From: Paraspadella gotoi
Lineage: Eukaryota > Chaetognatha
DNA length: 64,000 nucleotides
Reading direction: 5' to 3'
Assembly (NCBI GenBank): GCA_051294375.1
Contig: CM119264.1
Span: forward strand, 27,695,469-27,759,468
The position numbers and the translations under genes are program-made. The notes under the pieces are model-generated. The model saw only the letters and a program-made list of their open reading frames with translations. It had not been told where the DNA came from and made no database searches. The stretch's first letter is position 1. Each line of letters begins with the position of its first letter. Of the stretch, positions 52,443 through 63,911 are shown one piece after another.

Positions 52443-52486
52443 CTCCTCCCTCTCTCTCTCTCGTACTCTCTCTCTGTCTCTCTCTC

Positions 52487-52554
<68 letters not shown>

Positions 52555-52556
52555 CC
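52443..52556. repeat. CT/AG microsatellite
   Basis: (CT)n with GT and CG interruptions. Confidence 0.96.
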
Positions 52557-52979
52557 GTCTTCTTCTCTCACCCTCAAGTCTCCACGGACAGATTCCGTCT
52601 ATTCGTTTTCCGCGTGTTATTTCCTCAGGTCACCGAATTGTTAGAAGGGATAGTAACAAGACAGACGACTTTACAACGGGAGGTTTTTCTTCTCCGAGCG
52701 CTCCCAATCGAGGATTCAGTCTTACGGCGCAACTAAAACAAAAGGGCGAGCACCAAGTTGATGGGGCGATGAAAACCGAGATTTGCTCGGTATAAGTGTT
52801 GAGAGAGACGCAGAGAGAGAGAGAGAGAGAGAGAGCAGCATGTCGATGAGGAGAGATGAGAGACGAGAGAGAGAAAGAGACTGAGAGAGCGAGCGAGAGA
52901 GAGAGAGAACATATGAGGAAAAGCAGGTTGAGCGGATCGGCGTGAGTTGTGGAGGTCAACACGAAGCGCAAAAGATATA
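52557..52979. other. Stretch between CT and AG tracts
   Basis: A TTTCCTCAG acceptor-like site near 52629 is followed by a short open segment to a stop at 52736. An AG-rich patch lies at 52805-52910. No gene can be called. Confidence 0.4.
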
Positions 52980-53290
52980 AAGATTAAGAGAGAGCAGAGC
53001 AGGCAAGGACAGAGACCAGAAGACAAAAATACAGAAGAGAAAAAAAACAAAGAAACAAATTAAAAAAACGGTTTTAGATTTCGTGTACAAATTTTTAACT
53101 TCGAACTTTTAGACTCAATATTTTCAATATTTATGTTTATTTCTTTTGATTTCTATTCATCAATCTTGTAAGCTATTTTTTCTTTACTTTTCTCCTCTTT
53201 TCTCAGTCTAAATTTCTTTGTTCTTTCTCTTCCTTCTTTCTCTTTTCTTTCTTTCTTTCTTTCTTTCTCTTTTTTCTTTTTCTTCTTATT
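52980..53290 (+). repeat. 0.3-kb duplicated segment, left copy
   Basis: GATTAAGAGAGAGCAGAG, then ACGGTTTTAGATTTCG, AACTTCGAACTTTTAGACTC, TTTATGTTTATTT and CAGTCTAAATT, ending in a TTTC tract. The same order recurs at 54583-54866. The segment could be a small interspersed element or a local duplication. Confidence 0.9.
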
Positions 53291-53615
53291 CTCTCTTCTT
53301 CTTTTCTCTCCTTCTTTGCTCCTTTTCTTTCTTTTTCGTTTTTTCTTTCTTCTTATTTATTCTCGGATTCGCTTTCCCCTCTCCTCCTTCCTCTTTCTCC
53401 CTTCCTCTCCTTCTCTCCTTTTTTTCTTTCTATCGACTCCCTTCGGCTATGTTCCATCCCTGCTCCTCCTTTTCCCCTCCCCTGCCTCCATATCCCTCCT
53501 CCTTCTTCCTCTCTTCCCCCACTCCTCCTCCTCCCATCTTCCTCTCCTCCCCTCCCCCTCCTCACTTCCCCCTCCTCCCATCTCCCCTCCTCCCCTCCTC
53601 CCCCTCCGACATCTT
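53291..53615. repeat. Pyrimidine-rich stretch (TCC/CTCC)
   Basis: Almost pure C/T on the plus strand, shifting from T-rich to CCTCCTCC-rich. Open frames here are Ser/Phe/Pro/Leu low complexity. Confidence 0.85.
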
Positions 53616-54217
53616 CTTCGAACGCCAGACAAACCAGCGCCATATTTTTTTTTGCTTTTATCGTTACATCCGACGGAGTTTCCTACTTTTTCTCGCCTTT
53701 TTGTAACCGACTCGAAACTCGCCAATTAATATATTTCCGGTTACGAGTTCCGACTCTGAGAGACGAATCTCTTCTCCTCCGTCGATTCCTGAGGAGAGAG
53801 ACTGCAAGCGGAGACTGTTTTTTGATTGATTACTTTTGATAGGCTCGCGACACCGACTAGCCTCTCCCGAAAAAAAAAAGAAAAAAAAGGTAGGGTTCGT
53901 TGTGGGGTGGAGTGGGAGAAGGAAGAATGGGTGAGGAAGAGTAAGTTTAAAATTCGGCTTTATTTTCCGAAACCGCCCCTTTGAGTCTTAAGTTTGTAAT
54001 TTTATTAAATAAAAGTTAATTTTTTTTAAGGTGAAGATTAGGTTGGAGGTTAGGGTTGTGTGTGAATTAGGCGCGTTAGAAGCGATTAAGGGACTTCAAG
54101 GTTCCATGGGAGGCCGGCTTAACCAAGAGAATTAAGGTTAAATATCAAAGGATTCAGCGTTAAGGGTTTGAAGAATATAAGGTGCCAGGGATTAGCGCCA
54201 TTAAAAGCTTGGGGTTA
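53616..54217. other. Unique stretch with TTAGGG-like patches
   Basis: No gene recognised. 54035-54217 contains scattered GGTTAGGGTT, TTAAGGTTAA and GTTAAGGGTTTG phrases, a weak telomere-like pattern cut by the gap. Confidence 0.45.
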
Positions 54218-54278
54218 NNNNNNNNNNNNNNNNNNNNNNNNNNNNNNNNNNNNNNNNNNNNNNNNNNNNNNNNNNNNN
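54218..54278. other. Assembly gap (61 N)
   Basis: Run of N. Confidence 1.
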
Positions 54279-54524
54279 TCTATTTCGTTGTGTTTTAAGA
54301 TTTAGAGAAAAACAATTAAATAAAAAAATTAAATAAAACAAATAATAATTGTTTTTCTCTAAAAGAATTAATTTTTTTTGTTAAATATTATGATTAATTT
54401 ACAATTCCTGGATGAAAGAAAAGAGAGTCCAAAACTTTGATCAGGCAAAGGCGTGGGGGACAAGCAAAGAAAAAAGAAGAAAAAAAAACTGAAAGACAAA
54501 AAAAAATGAAACAGAAAAACATTG

Positions 54525-54534
54525 NNNNNNNNNN
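54525..54534. other. Assembly gap (10 N)
   Basis: Run of N about 50 bp before the right copy of the 0.3-kb segment. Confidence 1.
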
Positions 54535-54582
54535 GCAGGTGAGGTGGTCGGGGAGGTTGGGAGGGAAAGAAGCAAAGAAAAA

Positions 54583-54835
54583 GGATTAAGAGAGAGCAGA
54601 GAGAAAGACAGAGACAGAGACAAAAACAGAAAGAAAAAAAAAGAAACAAAATAAAAAAACGGTTTTAGATTTCGGATACAATTTTTCAACTTCGAACTTT
54701 TAGACTCAATATTTCAATATTTATGTTTATTTTCGCTGATTTCTATTTCATCATCTTTCTTGTAAACTATTTTTTTCTTTTACTTTCTCCTCTTTTTCAG
54801 TCTAAATTCTTTGTTCTTCTTCTTTCATTTTTTCT

Positions 54836-54866
<31 letters not shown>
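54583..54866 (+). repeat. 0.3-kb duplicated segment, right copy
   Basis: Same block as 52980-53290, ending in a shorter TTTC tract, then leaving homology at TATATCAACC. Confidence 0.9.
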
Positions 54867-54867
<1 letters not shown>

Positions 54868-55216
54868 TTTATATCAACCAAAACGCAGCTTTTTTTACTG
54901 AGAAGTATGACTGATGGTATTTTTAAAGTAATAGTCAGACAGTTACTCATAATATATATTATTAAATTTATTTTTAATATTAATAAAATGGGGGTTCTTT
55001 ATCCTCTTCTTACAAAACCAAATAGTTATTCTATACAAGAACGTGCTAGGAAAAAAAAATAACACAGTAAAAAAATATAACTGGCTCATTATATATATAT
55101 ATGATCCGATTTATTGACATTAATGTAAAAATAAAAATTTCCCAAAATCATTCATACAAGTTTCTAATTTTATAAACATCCCCTCCCATCAACAATTCTT
55201 ATAACGGGTCCTCGTG
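54867..55216. other. AT-rich noncoding stretch
   Basis: No recognised feature. Confidence 0.5.
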
Positions 55217-55226
55217 TATAATTAAC

Positions 55227-55446
55227 CAGGGAGGGTGGGTAGTCATCCATAATTATATTATACTTATGTTAATTATTAAATTTTAATTTATTTATAATTA
55301 TTATTAACTTATTTTATATTTATTTATTTATTAATTACTTATCTTATAATTATTTATTACCATTTAATAGTATTAATATTTATCTAGTTATTTAAATAAA
55401 ATATATATATGTATATATATATATATTTTTTTTGACCAACCCTGTA
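55227..55446. mobile_element. Possible short TIR element (MITE-like), weak
   Basis: A 220-bp, extremely AT-rich block whose left end begins CCAGGGAGGGTGGG and whose right end, read on the minus strand, begins CAGGGTTGGTCAAAAA. The outer words CAGGG and GGT match in inverted orientation, and the flanks share a TATAATTAACC direct repeat (55217-55227 and 55452-55462). The similarity is short and may be chance. Confidence 0.3.
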
Positions 55447-57477
55447 TCCATTATAATTAACCTCTTTACCATTTCCCCCCTTTTTTCTTCCCCAAAAAAG
55501 GGTTTCTTGAGCCACTCTGTAATTGCTCGACGTCCTTTTGTTTGGACGATGCATCCGCGGTTTTCCCGTAGAACAATATTCCCCCTGAATTTGATCACGA
55601 ACTGTCAGAAGGGATAATCCGGATTGTAGCAGGTTAACTTTTGGCTAGTAGGTTAGTTTGTTGTGAGCTTGTGTTTATTTTGGTGCGTCTGAGGTTCACG
55701 TCACCATTCACTTGGGTTTTTTGTCTTGGTGGTAACTTGTTGGATTTTACTGTTAGTTGTTGTTTGGTATTTGTGGTGAGGTACTTAGGGTAAGTCATCC
55801 ATCGGTCGTAACTTGTGAATTCATAATTGCGAATAGAATTTGTTGTATATTTCAAACTAGATTTACAGGTTTCTCCTTGTTCACGTTGAAGTAGACAGTT
55901 TTATAAATCATTGTATGGTTTGTTTGGGTAAGTACACGTTTTTTTTTTAATATTTAGTGAATTGTTCTTATCTCTCCCTCTCCCCCTCAACTAACATTCA
56001 AAAATCTTTTTCCGGCAATTTTATTTTTAAATATTAGGCTTATGTACTTCGCCTAACCGTTAAATCTCCCTGTTCAGCATTCCTGGTTCAGCGATAGTCA
56101 CCACAAATAAACTTTGATGTGCGTTAACAAATCGACTTTTACTTCAAAGCAATCTGTCTTAAGGTTTTTACCTCAAAATTCGCGGTTTTGATGATACTAA
56201 TCTGACTAACGTACCAATCTATTCCATTAAGTTAGGTCTGATAACTCAAATTTTGGTACTAAACCGACAACATTTTAATTGAAATTTTACTTTCAATATT
56301 GTAGTAACAGTAAAACAATTTAAATTAATATGCGAACCAATAAAATCAAACTTCGAAACTCAATAGGCAACAATAACAGCAAAGCTACAAAGAGAAGAAA
56401 GAAAAGGAATGTGATGAGTAAGCAACTGCTCACAGTACAATTATATTCTGATTGAATATTTTTAATGGCAACGTAACAATTTAAAAGTGAACAGAAGCAG
56501 GCTAGCAGCCTTGATCAATAGAAAAAAATTCAAGATCGATAAATGGTAACTATCTACAGCTGGGTACCCCCTTAATCCCTTTTTCCTCTCTCTCCGCCTC
56601 ACCACTAGTTCCCTTAAGGTCTTGTATGAGGCCACTATGATTTTTGAGCGAGGCAATCGCCCGGTAAAACCCTTCTCTTCCCCTTTTTAATACTTAAGTT
56701 CCACGTCCCAACGATTACTTGTGTCTAGAGACGGAAGTAGACTTTAGTGCGTGATGGCACTCATGGATTAGCCATAAGTCTTTTTGAGAATACGCGCACG
56801 GAGCCCCTTGTTTTCTTCTTGCTCGCCGGAAGCTACATTTAGGTTGAACATCAAGGCTATTCCCACAGTCAACAATTTCCTCCATCAAATTGCAGCGTTG
56901 TCCGATTATAGAAATCCGGCCCGCAGCAAAGGCATGATTAATAAAAGGATTTATTATTTTTATTATAGTATGCAATTTTATTGACACTAAGTTGATTCTT
57001 CCATATGCTTAAGGTACAATGAACACTTAGTAAGGTACGATGAATACTTGGGCAATGCGGCATCTCACCAAAATAACTTGTATATTTACTTTATATATCT
57101 ATATTACGTAAGTGAAGTTAACTGGATAATAAACACTGCAATTCACATTAGTTTTACACGAAACCTATAAGCATTGGAGTGCGTAGCGGGCTGCGTCCTC
57201 ATCTTTTTCCCCCTTACTTCCACCATGCACGGCGCGTGGTGCAGAAGCGGCAATCAGAATTTTTTGCCAATAACCGCGTGTACCGTCACCCCCTTCCGCT
57301 TTTCACCGATGGGTGGTCGCCGCATGGATGAAACTCTGTCACATTGTAGGGTCTACAACCTAAAATTTATATCCATTTTATAATTACTACTGGTGGTTCT
57401 TCATTTTACCTTTACCCATTTACCCACTTACCACTTTCAATTTTACATTTAGTATATTGACTATTTACTTTATTTTA
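55447..57477. other. Stretch without recognisable gene
   Basis: Several short open frames on both strands (for example minus 56715-56987 with a Cys/His-containing tail, and minus 56462-56656) match no family I can name. They may be decayed transposon coding sequence, given the Ty3/gypsy element to the right. No RNA gene seen. Confidence 0.4.
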
Positions 57478-57520
57478 ATAATAAAATATATATATATATA
57501 TTTTTTTTTTTTATTATTAA
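57478..57520. repeat. AT palindrome AATAATAAAA...TTTTATTATT
   Basis: Inverted repeat with a (TA)n centre and a poly-T run; strong local secondary-structure potential and a likely assembly-error site. Confidence 0.75.
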
Positions 57521-58867
57521 GCTTTTGCTGTTTCAAACCTGCAGCGTGGCTGATGCGGATGTCTCGTCAGCATTTCCCGTGTCGTTTAGCAACAAGCCCC
57601 GTCTCCCCCCCTGCTCCTTGGTAATTCGCGATTAAGATGAAAAAATTCGTTGTTGGCCGGTTTGAGTTGCGCAGGCCGTCGTAAACTAGGAAAACTTCTC
57701 GGCAGGTGCCTGGTTTAGAGATAGTCCAGGCAGACATGAAAGCATTGCCCTCCTATTTACAGTGTCTCCGGCAGTCCCCCTTGTTAGTCTCGTAGCGTTG
57801 ACTGCAATTCCCCTGTTGATGTGCCCCTTGTTGACGTTTTTGTCCGTCTGAGCTAATGGCGTCGACGAAGCCGCTCTCCCTTTGTTGAAAGCTCTTTTCG
57901 TAGATCCGTCTGCGCTTCAGCGTCGCACGAGTCGCCCCTCTCCTTTGTTGCCTTTCCCTCCTTTTTCCTTCCTTCAATCCCCCATTTCTTACCTTTCTTT
58001 TGTTTCACAACTTCCTTTACTAGATCTATTTACAAAGGATCATCTTTACTTATGTAGCAGGGCTTACGACCGACAGTGAGGGCATGAAACGTGGCCGGCA
58101 GTCCACGTATCAAATGCCACCATTTTGCAGAGATCTTGCAGCCCTTCATCATCACGGAATTCTGGCCAGATCAAGCAGATTAGACACCTGAGTTTCAAAA
58201 AGGGTCGAATGACTCGTCCACACCTTTCAACCGATCTCCTTTTCCCCCCCCCCCAGGTAAAGATCGGCGCTTGTGGCGTACCGTTGTCTTCTTCTTCTCC
58301 TTGTGCGGCCCTTGCTGTTGGATTTCATATGTTGGCTCGGGTGATCCCTTCTTACACCAATTCCCCATTAGGTAGCCCCTTCCGCCAGAATTCCTCCTGG
58401 TCTTGTTCCGCGTTATTGAATACTATTCTTGAGGTTTGATGCTGGCACTTCTCGGAGACTTGCTCAATCGCGATTCTCGCAAAGTTTCTTGGGAATTCCC
58501 ATTACTTCGGCGCCGATGATTAGATGAACTTCTTTTATAGCGTTGAAGGCCTGCTGATGTTTCCGTCAGTGTCGACGCTGTTCAAGGCATAAGTATTAAT
58601 CTGTCTCCGGCGGCCGTATTTTCAAAGGTTGATTTTGTTCCATTGTACATCGACAGCTTTGTCGAAGAGAGCGACGTCTCTAGCAGTAGTAGTTGTCTCT
58701 TTAATGGGCAGAAGCCCACTATCTTTTGTAAGAGTTCCAATGGCAACTCTGTGCAACATTACTCTTGACTCCTAGAATAAGAGTTTAAAAACATGAAAGA
58801 GATAAATAAAATTAACGCCACAGCAAAAAGATTTTCCCCTTGCCACCATTCCCATAAACCGCGTATA
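57521..58867 (-). other. Possible decayed coding remnants, unidentified
   Basis: More GC-rich than its left flank. Minus-strand frames (57753-57977, basic and Gln/Arg-rich; 58125-58440 with CLICLIC and CPHC clusters) look protein-like but match no domain I can name. They might belong to the 3' part of the Ty3/gypsy element or to another element. Confidence 0.3.
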
Positions 58868-59230
58868 CTATTTCTTTTTTCTTTTGTAAAATGAACATAT
58901 ATATATCTTTACGATACTCTTACTACACAAAGTGTCCAATAGTGACGCCAAAAACAATTTAAAATCGCTAGGAAAAGAAATTTTGCCAAAAAACGGTCGC
59001 AGAATAATCGTAAGGCTAGCAATCGATTTCCTATCCGATCTTGCTACTAATTTTCCCGGTAGGCCAACAGCGATCATAAGTGGCGCGATACTTTCCTTCA
59101 ATCTATTGATTCGCAACGACTTCTCTCTTCCTTGCCCAACGTTCAGAATGCGATTCTCAAACTTTATATTGTATTCATCCGCGCTTTCGAATATTTTTCC
59201 GATGAAAGACAATATTGAGAGAAAAGGCAA
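58868..59230 (-). pseudogene. Possible integrase C-terminal region
   Basis: A 120-codon open frame containing a basic GREKSLRINRLKESI segment resembles the ...VHVNRLKP end of Ty3/gypsy integrases (GPY/F-type module). The spacing from the integrase core block (under 250 bp) is shorter than usual, suggesting internal deletion. Moderate to weak assignment. Confidence 0.4.
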
Positions 59231-59283
59231 CAGGCTTAATCAGTAGATTGTAATTGATCTAGGTAGTTAACTTAATTTACATA

Positions 59284-59472
59284 TTACAAAATGGCCTTCA
59301 TAGCTTCTGACATTAGCAGGGTTGAGGCTTCTCTACTTTTACCAACTTTTATGATACGATACGTACCGTTACCAGGTTTGGGACCACGGAAGGATTCATG
59401 TGTCTTCATACATGGGGGCTTTTCATAGGGCGGATTCACCCGGGGCACATGGAGAAGGATTTCAATGGGCAA
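59284..59472 (-). pseudogene. Integrase core fragment
   Basis: The segment FRGPKPGNGTYRI, followed by SREASTLLMSEAMKAIL, fits the stretch after the first catalytic Asp of retroviral-type integrases (GPF/LP.S..GN.YI ... SR..E...). The first Asp itself is not clear. An intact zinc-binding HHCC module was not found between here and RNase H; 59480-60290 appears strongly decayed. Confidence 0.6.
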
Positions 59473-60289
59473 CGTAAGATGAAGGACTTGAACATTGGAT
59501 TACACCAATAGGTTTCAAGTAGGGCCCTGGATTGCGAGATCATTTCCGATGTTACCCAAGCTTCCCCAATAACTTATTTTTATGTATTTTATTATTTATT
59601 ATTCATTTATTATTTATTAAACAATTATATCAGTAATTACCAAAAATCAAATTAGGTCTAGCAATCCAAACGTTTAAAGTGGAGCTTAGGCCTTTCTGAT
59701 ATCATCGCGTAGCTGTGTGCCACATTTATCAGAAAATTCACTCCCACTTCCCTCACCTAGTGGATTTCAATTATCCCCCCGCCTCCCACTCTACCATTTG
59801 TGCACCACTTGCCCATAACACCTTTCTCCTCCACCTGCCCTCACCCTCTACTGCTCCAGCCGAATTTTAAATGTATCCCCAACCCGGCTTTGTTACACCT
59901 TTCAACTTTCTTCTTTTTCATTAATCCTGGTCTATTTCTTGAGCCACCTGCCATACCGCCGTTTTAGCAGATTCATCAAAAACTCTTCCCCTTGTGGACC
60001 TCCCCCGTGAGACCTCCCCTTGGCAACAATTTAACTGCACCTCTTCATCATCTTTTTTAGGACACGCGTTTAGTTTTTTTCTCTTGAGAGTATTGTGATT
60101 GACCTCTTTCATCATCCTCAGAAGTCATTACTTTAAGAATTAAATTTCCTTCATTATCAAAATCCTCCAACCTTTCTTCTCTATTTTAAACATTATAAAG
60201 AACTGATTGACTCTACCTTCATACAATTTCAGAAAACTGGTTCGTCCATTTTTAGCGCTGAACATCTTTGCGGCTGGTTCATTTACATT

Positions 60290-61530
60290 CATTTGATTCG
60301 ACTTAAAATGTCAGCACTATCATCTCTCTACTATCCCGCTGCGTTTATGATGAACCTCAAATCGAAACTGCCATTCAAAAAATTTCAAACCACCTGGGAA
60401 ATTTTTGGAGACGAATCTCTCATGGTTAGACGTAACGAAGTGAGCCATGCTCAGAAAATATGTGAGAAAACGGTGGTGAGATAATGTCTAAACTTTTTAA
60501 CCAGTGTGTCATCGCAAATAATTCTTTTTCTGTAGTTACCAATTAATCTCTGCACCTTCAAAGTTCTAGAACCAATATTGCCAACAACAAGGACTTACCT
60601 TCCTGTTTAACTTGTGAGAGGGTTGCACCCTATCCCTCTCCCTGATGCGTCGGTAGTTAATATTATAGGTAGTTTAGGGTCGAGGTGAAGTTTCTAACTG
60701 GTGCGTTATTAACCTTCCCTTTAATTGTCCATTGCCTCCTTGCAAGCTTCCGTCCATTTAAATGGTATCCCTTTACGAGTAAGTTTCGATATAGCGTTTA
60801 GATATCTGGACTATGAGATTTTTATAAAGCTTCGTTATAAAATAGTTGCAAAAGCCCCAAAGAATCTCTGCACTTCCTTACAATTTTAGGTACGGGAATA
60901 TTCCAGGTAACAGCGTCTACAATATGTTACATGTCTTTATTCCTTTCCCCGGATATCACAAACCCTAAAAAGATTCTACTGACCTCTGAAAAAAGTTTAG
61001 CATTTATACTCGAAGTTTTAGCTTGGCTCTGTTAATTTATACTAACAGCTAAAAACAGTCTGCTTTAGCCTTCATCGTAGGTCCTGGCCAAAGATAATTA
61101 GTCATCAATGTAAACAAACGCTACCTTCCAGATAATTTCCTAACACGGCCTCCATTCATGACTGATAACTGGCCGGGCCCGACATTAAGACCAAACGCAG
61201 CCTCTTAAATCGAACAACCCCTTAGAAGTGGCAAATCCGTTATTCCCCTTGACTTCCTCCTCAAGTTCCACCTTGATGATACCCTGGAAAAGATCCATAG
61301 TATTGAACCAAGGCCAGCCCCCTGAACTGATCAATAATATGCTCATGTTTGGTAATGGTGTGAGCGTGGGCTATTGACGAGGGAATTGACTGCCTCTTAG
61401 TAATCTATACAGAGCGAACCTACTCTTTTCCTTGCTTCCCAGGAAAGTAAATTCTTGAGCACCAATTGTATTAAGGTTTGAACGACATCCTGCTTATCAG
61501 TTTTTTGACTTCTTTATCTAAAAAAATCTG
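60290..61530 (-). pseudogene. Ty3/gypsy reverse transcriptase-RNase H
   Basis: Copies element RNA into DNA and removes the template in intact relatives. Seen in order on the minus strand: DKEVKKLI (about 61495-61517), CIDY (61400-61414), MDLFQGYHQ with motif A Asp (61263-61298), FATSKGLF (about 61220), GPASYQ (about 61175), FVYIDD, motif C with the catalytic Asp pair (61101-61118), EVQRFFGAF (about 60845-60880), FKWTE (about 60747-60765), LTTDASG, first RNase H Asp (60637-60660), and ADILSRIK at the RNase H end (60292-60315). Several frame changes and stops lie between them. Confidence 0.9.
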
Positions 61531-62379
61531 ATCATCAGAAGATACTACACATTTTTTTTATTGGCACTGCGTCAGGTTTTAAAAACGGATTTTATTGTTT
61601 AGATTCTGTGGGTGCAAATGTAGTGGCTCTTCCTCCATTGAAAAACCTCTTATACTTTAGCAGCATCACTTTTTTATTTCCCTTACTATTTTATTACATC
61701 CAGATTTGAAATTTCCAAGCCCAAAATTAATTTCTCTAGTTTAACCTCATCAAAATCTTCATAAGGTAAAGGGTCCACTTACTTCCTCTTGCTATTAGGG
61801 CAGCAGCAAATTCCCCATTTCCTTCTATTATAGTACTTATTTCATTTGCGGCATTCTCAGTAGCTATAAAGTTTCCATAGATTCTTCTTTTGAAAAATTA
61901 TTTTTCGACCAAGATTACGACTTTGAGTTCCACGTAGTTTTTTGAGCTCAGTAAAGTCTCAATATTATTGATCCCTAATTTTTATCCATCTCCGTCCCCT
62001 GGCTGTATGACTCCTTTAATTTCTGTATTTTCTCACCCCCTTCTATCCTAAACCTGACTTCTCTTAGACTATTTCGTAACAAGTAATACCTCCCTCTATC
62101 CTACTTCTTACACAGCTTCCTCCCATATCGGTTTCCAAAACAATACCCCTTGATGGTGAACAATTCCAGCCTGTTAGATTAATATTAAATTTATGTCGAC
62201 CAAACTCTCAATTCCATAGTAAAACCATCCATGCCCAAACCTCTTATACAAAGGAATTTTAATTGTTGGCCTGATAATTGTTTCTCAAAACCAATATAAA
62301 ACAAATAAACTGGTAATTTTACAACTCCTATACATTCAAGTTTTGAGCATTTACGTCTCAAAGCAATGCGGGTGGCTTA

Positions 62380-62460
62380 AAATATAATTATTATCTGCAT
62401 TAATAACTTGCACTTTCTTCGCCAATAATGTTCTAACACTCCCTGTATCCAAATCCTAAT
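62380..62460 (-). pseudogene. Retropepsin (aspartic protease) active-site region
   Basis: LDTGSVRTLLAKK, with the DTGS catalytic motif at 62438-62449, lies about 1 kb upstream of RT on the minus strand, the expected position. Further protease blocks downstream are hard to follow because of frameshifts. Confidence 0.7.
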
Positions 62461-63339
62461 CTTATTCTAAACCCCCTTATTCCCACAGTCATCCATAACA
62501 TAGGTGGGGCACTTTGCATATTTCGATTCATATATATCCTCTTTGTACTATGCCTAAGTGCTTTTCAATATCTTTAGTTCTAATCCTCCGATCCAGCCAA
62601 TTTACATTTGCCTCCCCAGGATAAGAAACTTTTTTAGTTTTCGTTCACCCCCTTCGAGAGGGGCGATTCTAGTTTAAAGCAAGACCACTCACCTCTTCAT
62701 GTTGTCTATCCACACTCACCTCTGTCTCTGTCGTGCGTGCGTGTGTGCGAGTACTAGATGAATGAATCACTCAAGCGCGCGTACACAGCGCGTTAACTTG
62801 TGATTTGATACGCCATTTTTAGTTGAGCTGCCTTTTTCCCTCTAATTCCCCACACTAGTTCTATCTTATCGTTCGATAAGGGCAATCCACTCTTTTGTGC
62901 CCCACCGCTTCACAAACGCCAGCACTGTATGCGCTGAACTCGTAGACCATTCCCCTGACTATATCCGCCCCTATTTCGTCCCTCTTCCACTATGTGAGTC
63001 ATGAAATTATCTCTACCTGACCATTTCTATCTCCTCTTGTGACAAACCTTTCCCTCCTAACGTATCCCCTTCACTCCCCCTGGCGACGACTTCCCCCTCA
63101 GCACTTCCCCCCTGATTCACTGTTTTGGAAGCCGGCTCAGTATTTATGTTTCCTAACCCTCCAACAAAAACCATTTTGGCTTATTAATAGTTCATCAGCC
63201 TTAGCACCATAATATCAAAGAAGCCCATTGTTGTAAGGTGTGCCCTTAAAATTTCCTATCCGTCAATACTATATGAATCAAAGACTTTATGCTTCCATTC
63301 ATCTCGATAGCAAATGAACTATTAGTCTTCCCCACTTTC

Positions 63340-63911
63340 GCCTACATACATTCTAATTCTATCAATAAAAGTTCGTAAGATTCATTGGGAGTTTTCATCC
63401 GACATAAAATATTCTTTAGGTCTTTTTGCGCTCAAGATCCAGTGCTTCTCATACTCTGAAATAATTACTTCAATTTGACGATTTTTCGCGTGGGTCAAGT
63501 ATGCAAAAGGCCCTTTTTGCGCTGCCCCTAGCAGCTGGGTTGGCAAGCGCAACAGCAGTCTTCATTATCCACTTGATTACAAGTTACACAAGCCTGAAGC
63601 ATTTATTCTGCCATTCATCCAAATTCTCCGTTATCCATCGTAGTTTGGGCAACTTTGCGGCGCTCATCGTCCTTCCATCTCGTTGGACTTACTCCATTCT
63701 TTCAAAACTCATCTCGGAGCCACCAAATCTTCTCTGTTTTCCTTCTTGGCTGTTAATTATTTTTACATTAAGTATCTTTACCTCCGCTGACTGCCTCTTT
63801 GCTTCCAGCAGCGTTTCCCTTATGTTTCCCCTTGTGCCTATTATACTTTCATTTTTGCACCTTCTAATGCATGGCGAAAAGTTCTCCCAAGTTTTTTATC
63901 AACTGCCTTGA
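63340..63911 (-). pseudogene. Gag-like capsid region
   Basis: A minus-strand frame with KLPKLRW, NLDEWQNK, then ALANQLLGAAQKGPFAYL and EYEKHW...RPKEYF resembles the LPKF..LD.Y..RFER...LL.GKA...Y ... Y..T.E.YR.KFR pattern of Ty3/gypsy gag proteins. Two in-frame stops are present. A CCHC zinc knuckle was not recognised. The gag may start beyond 64000. Confidence 0.6.
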
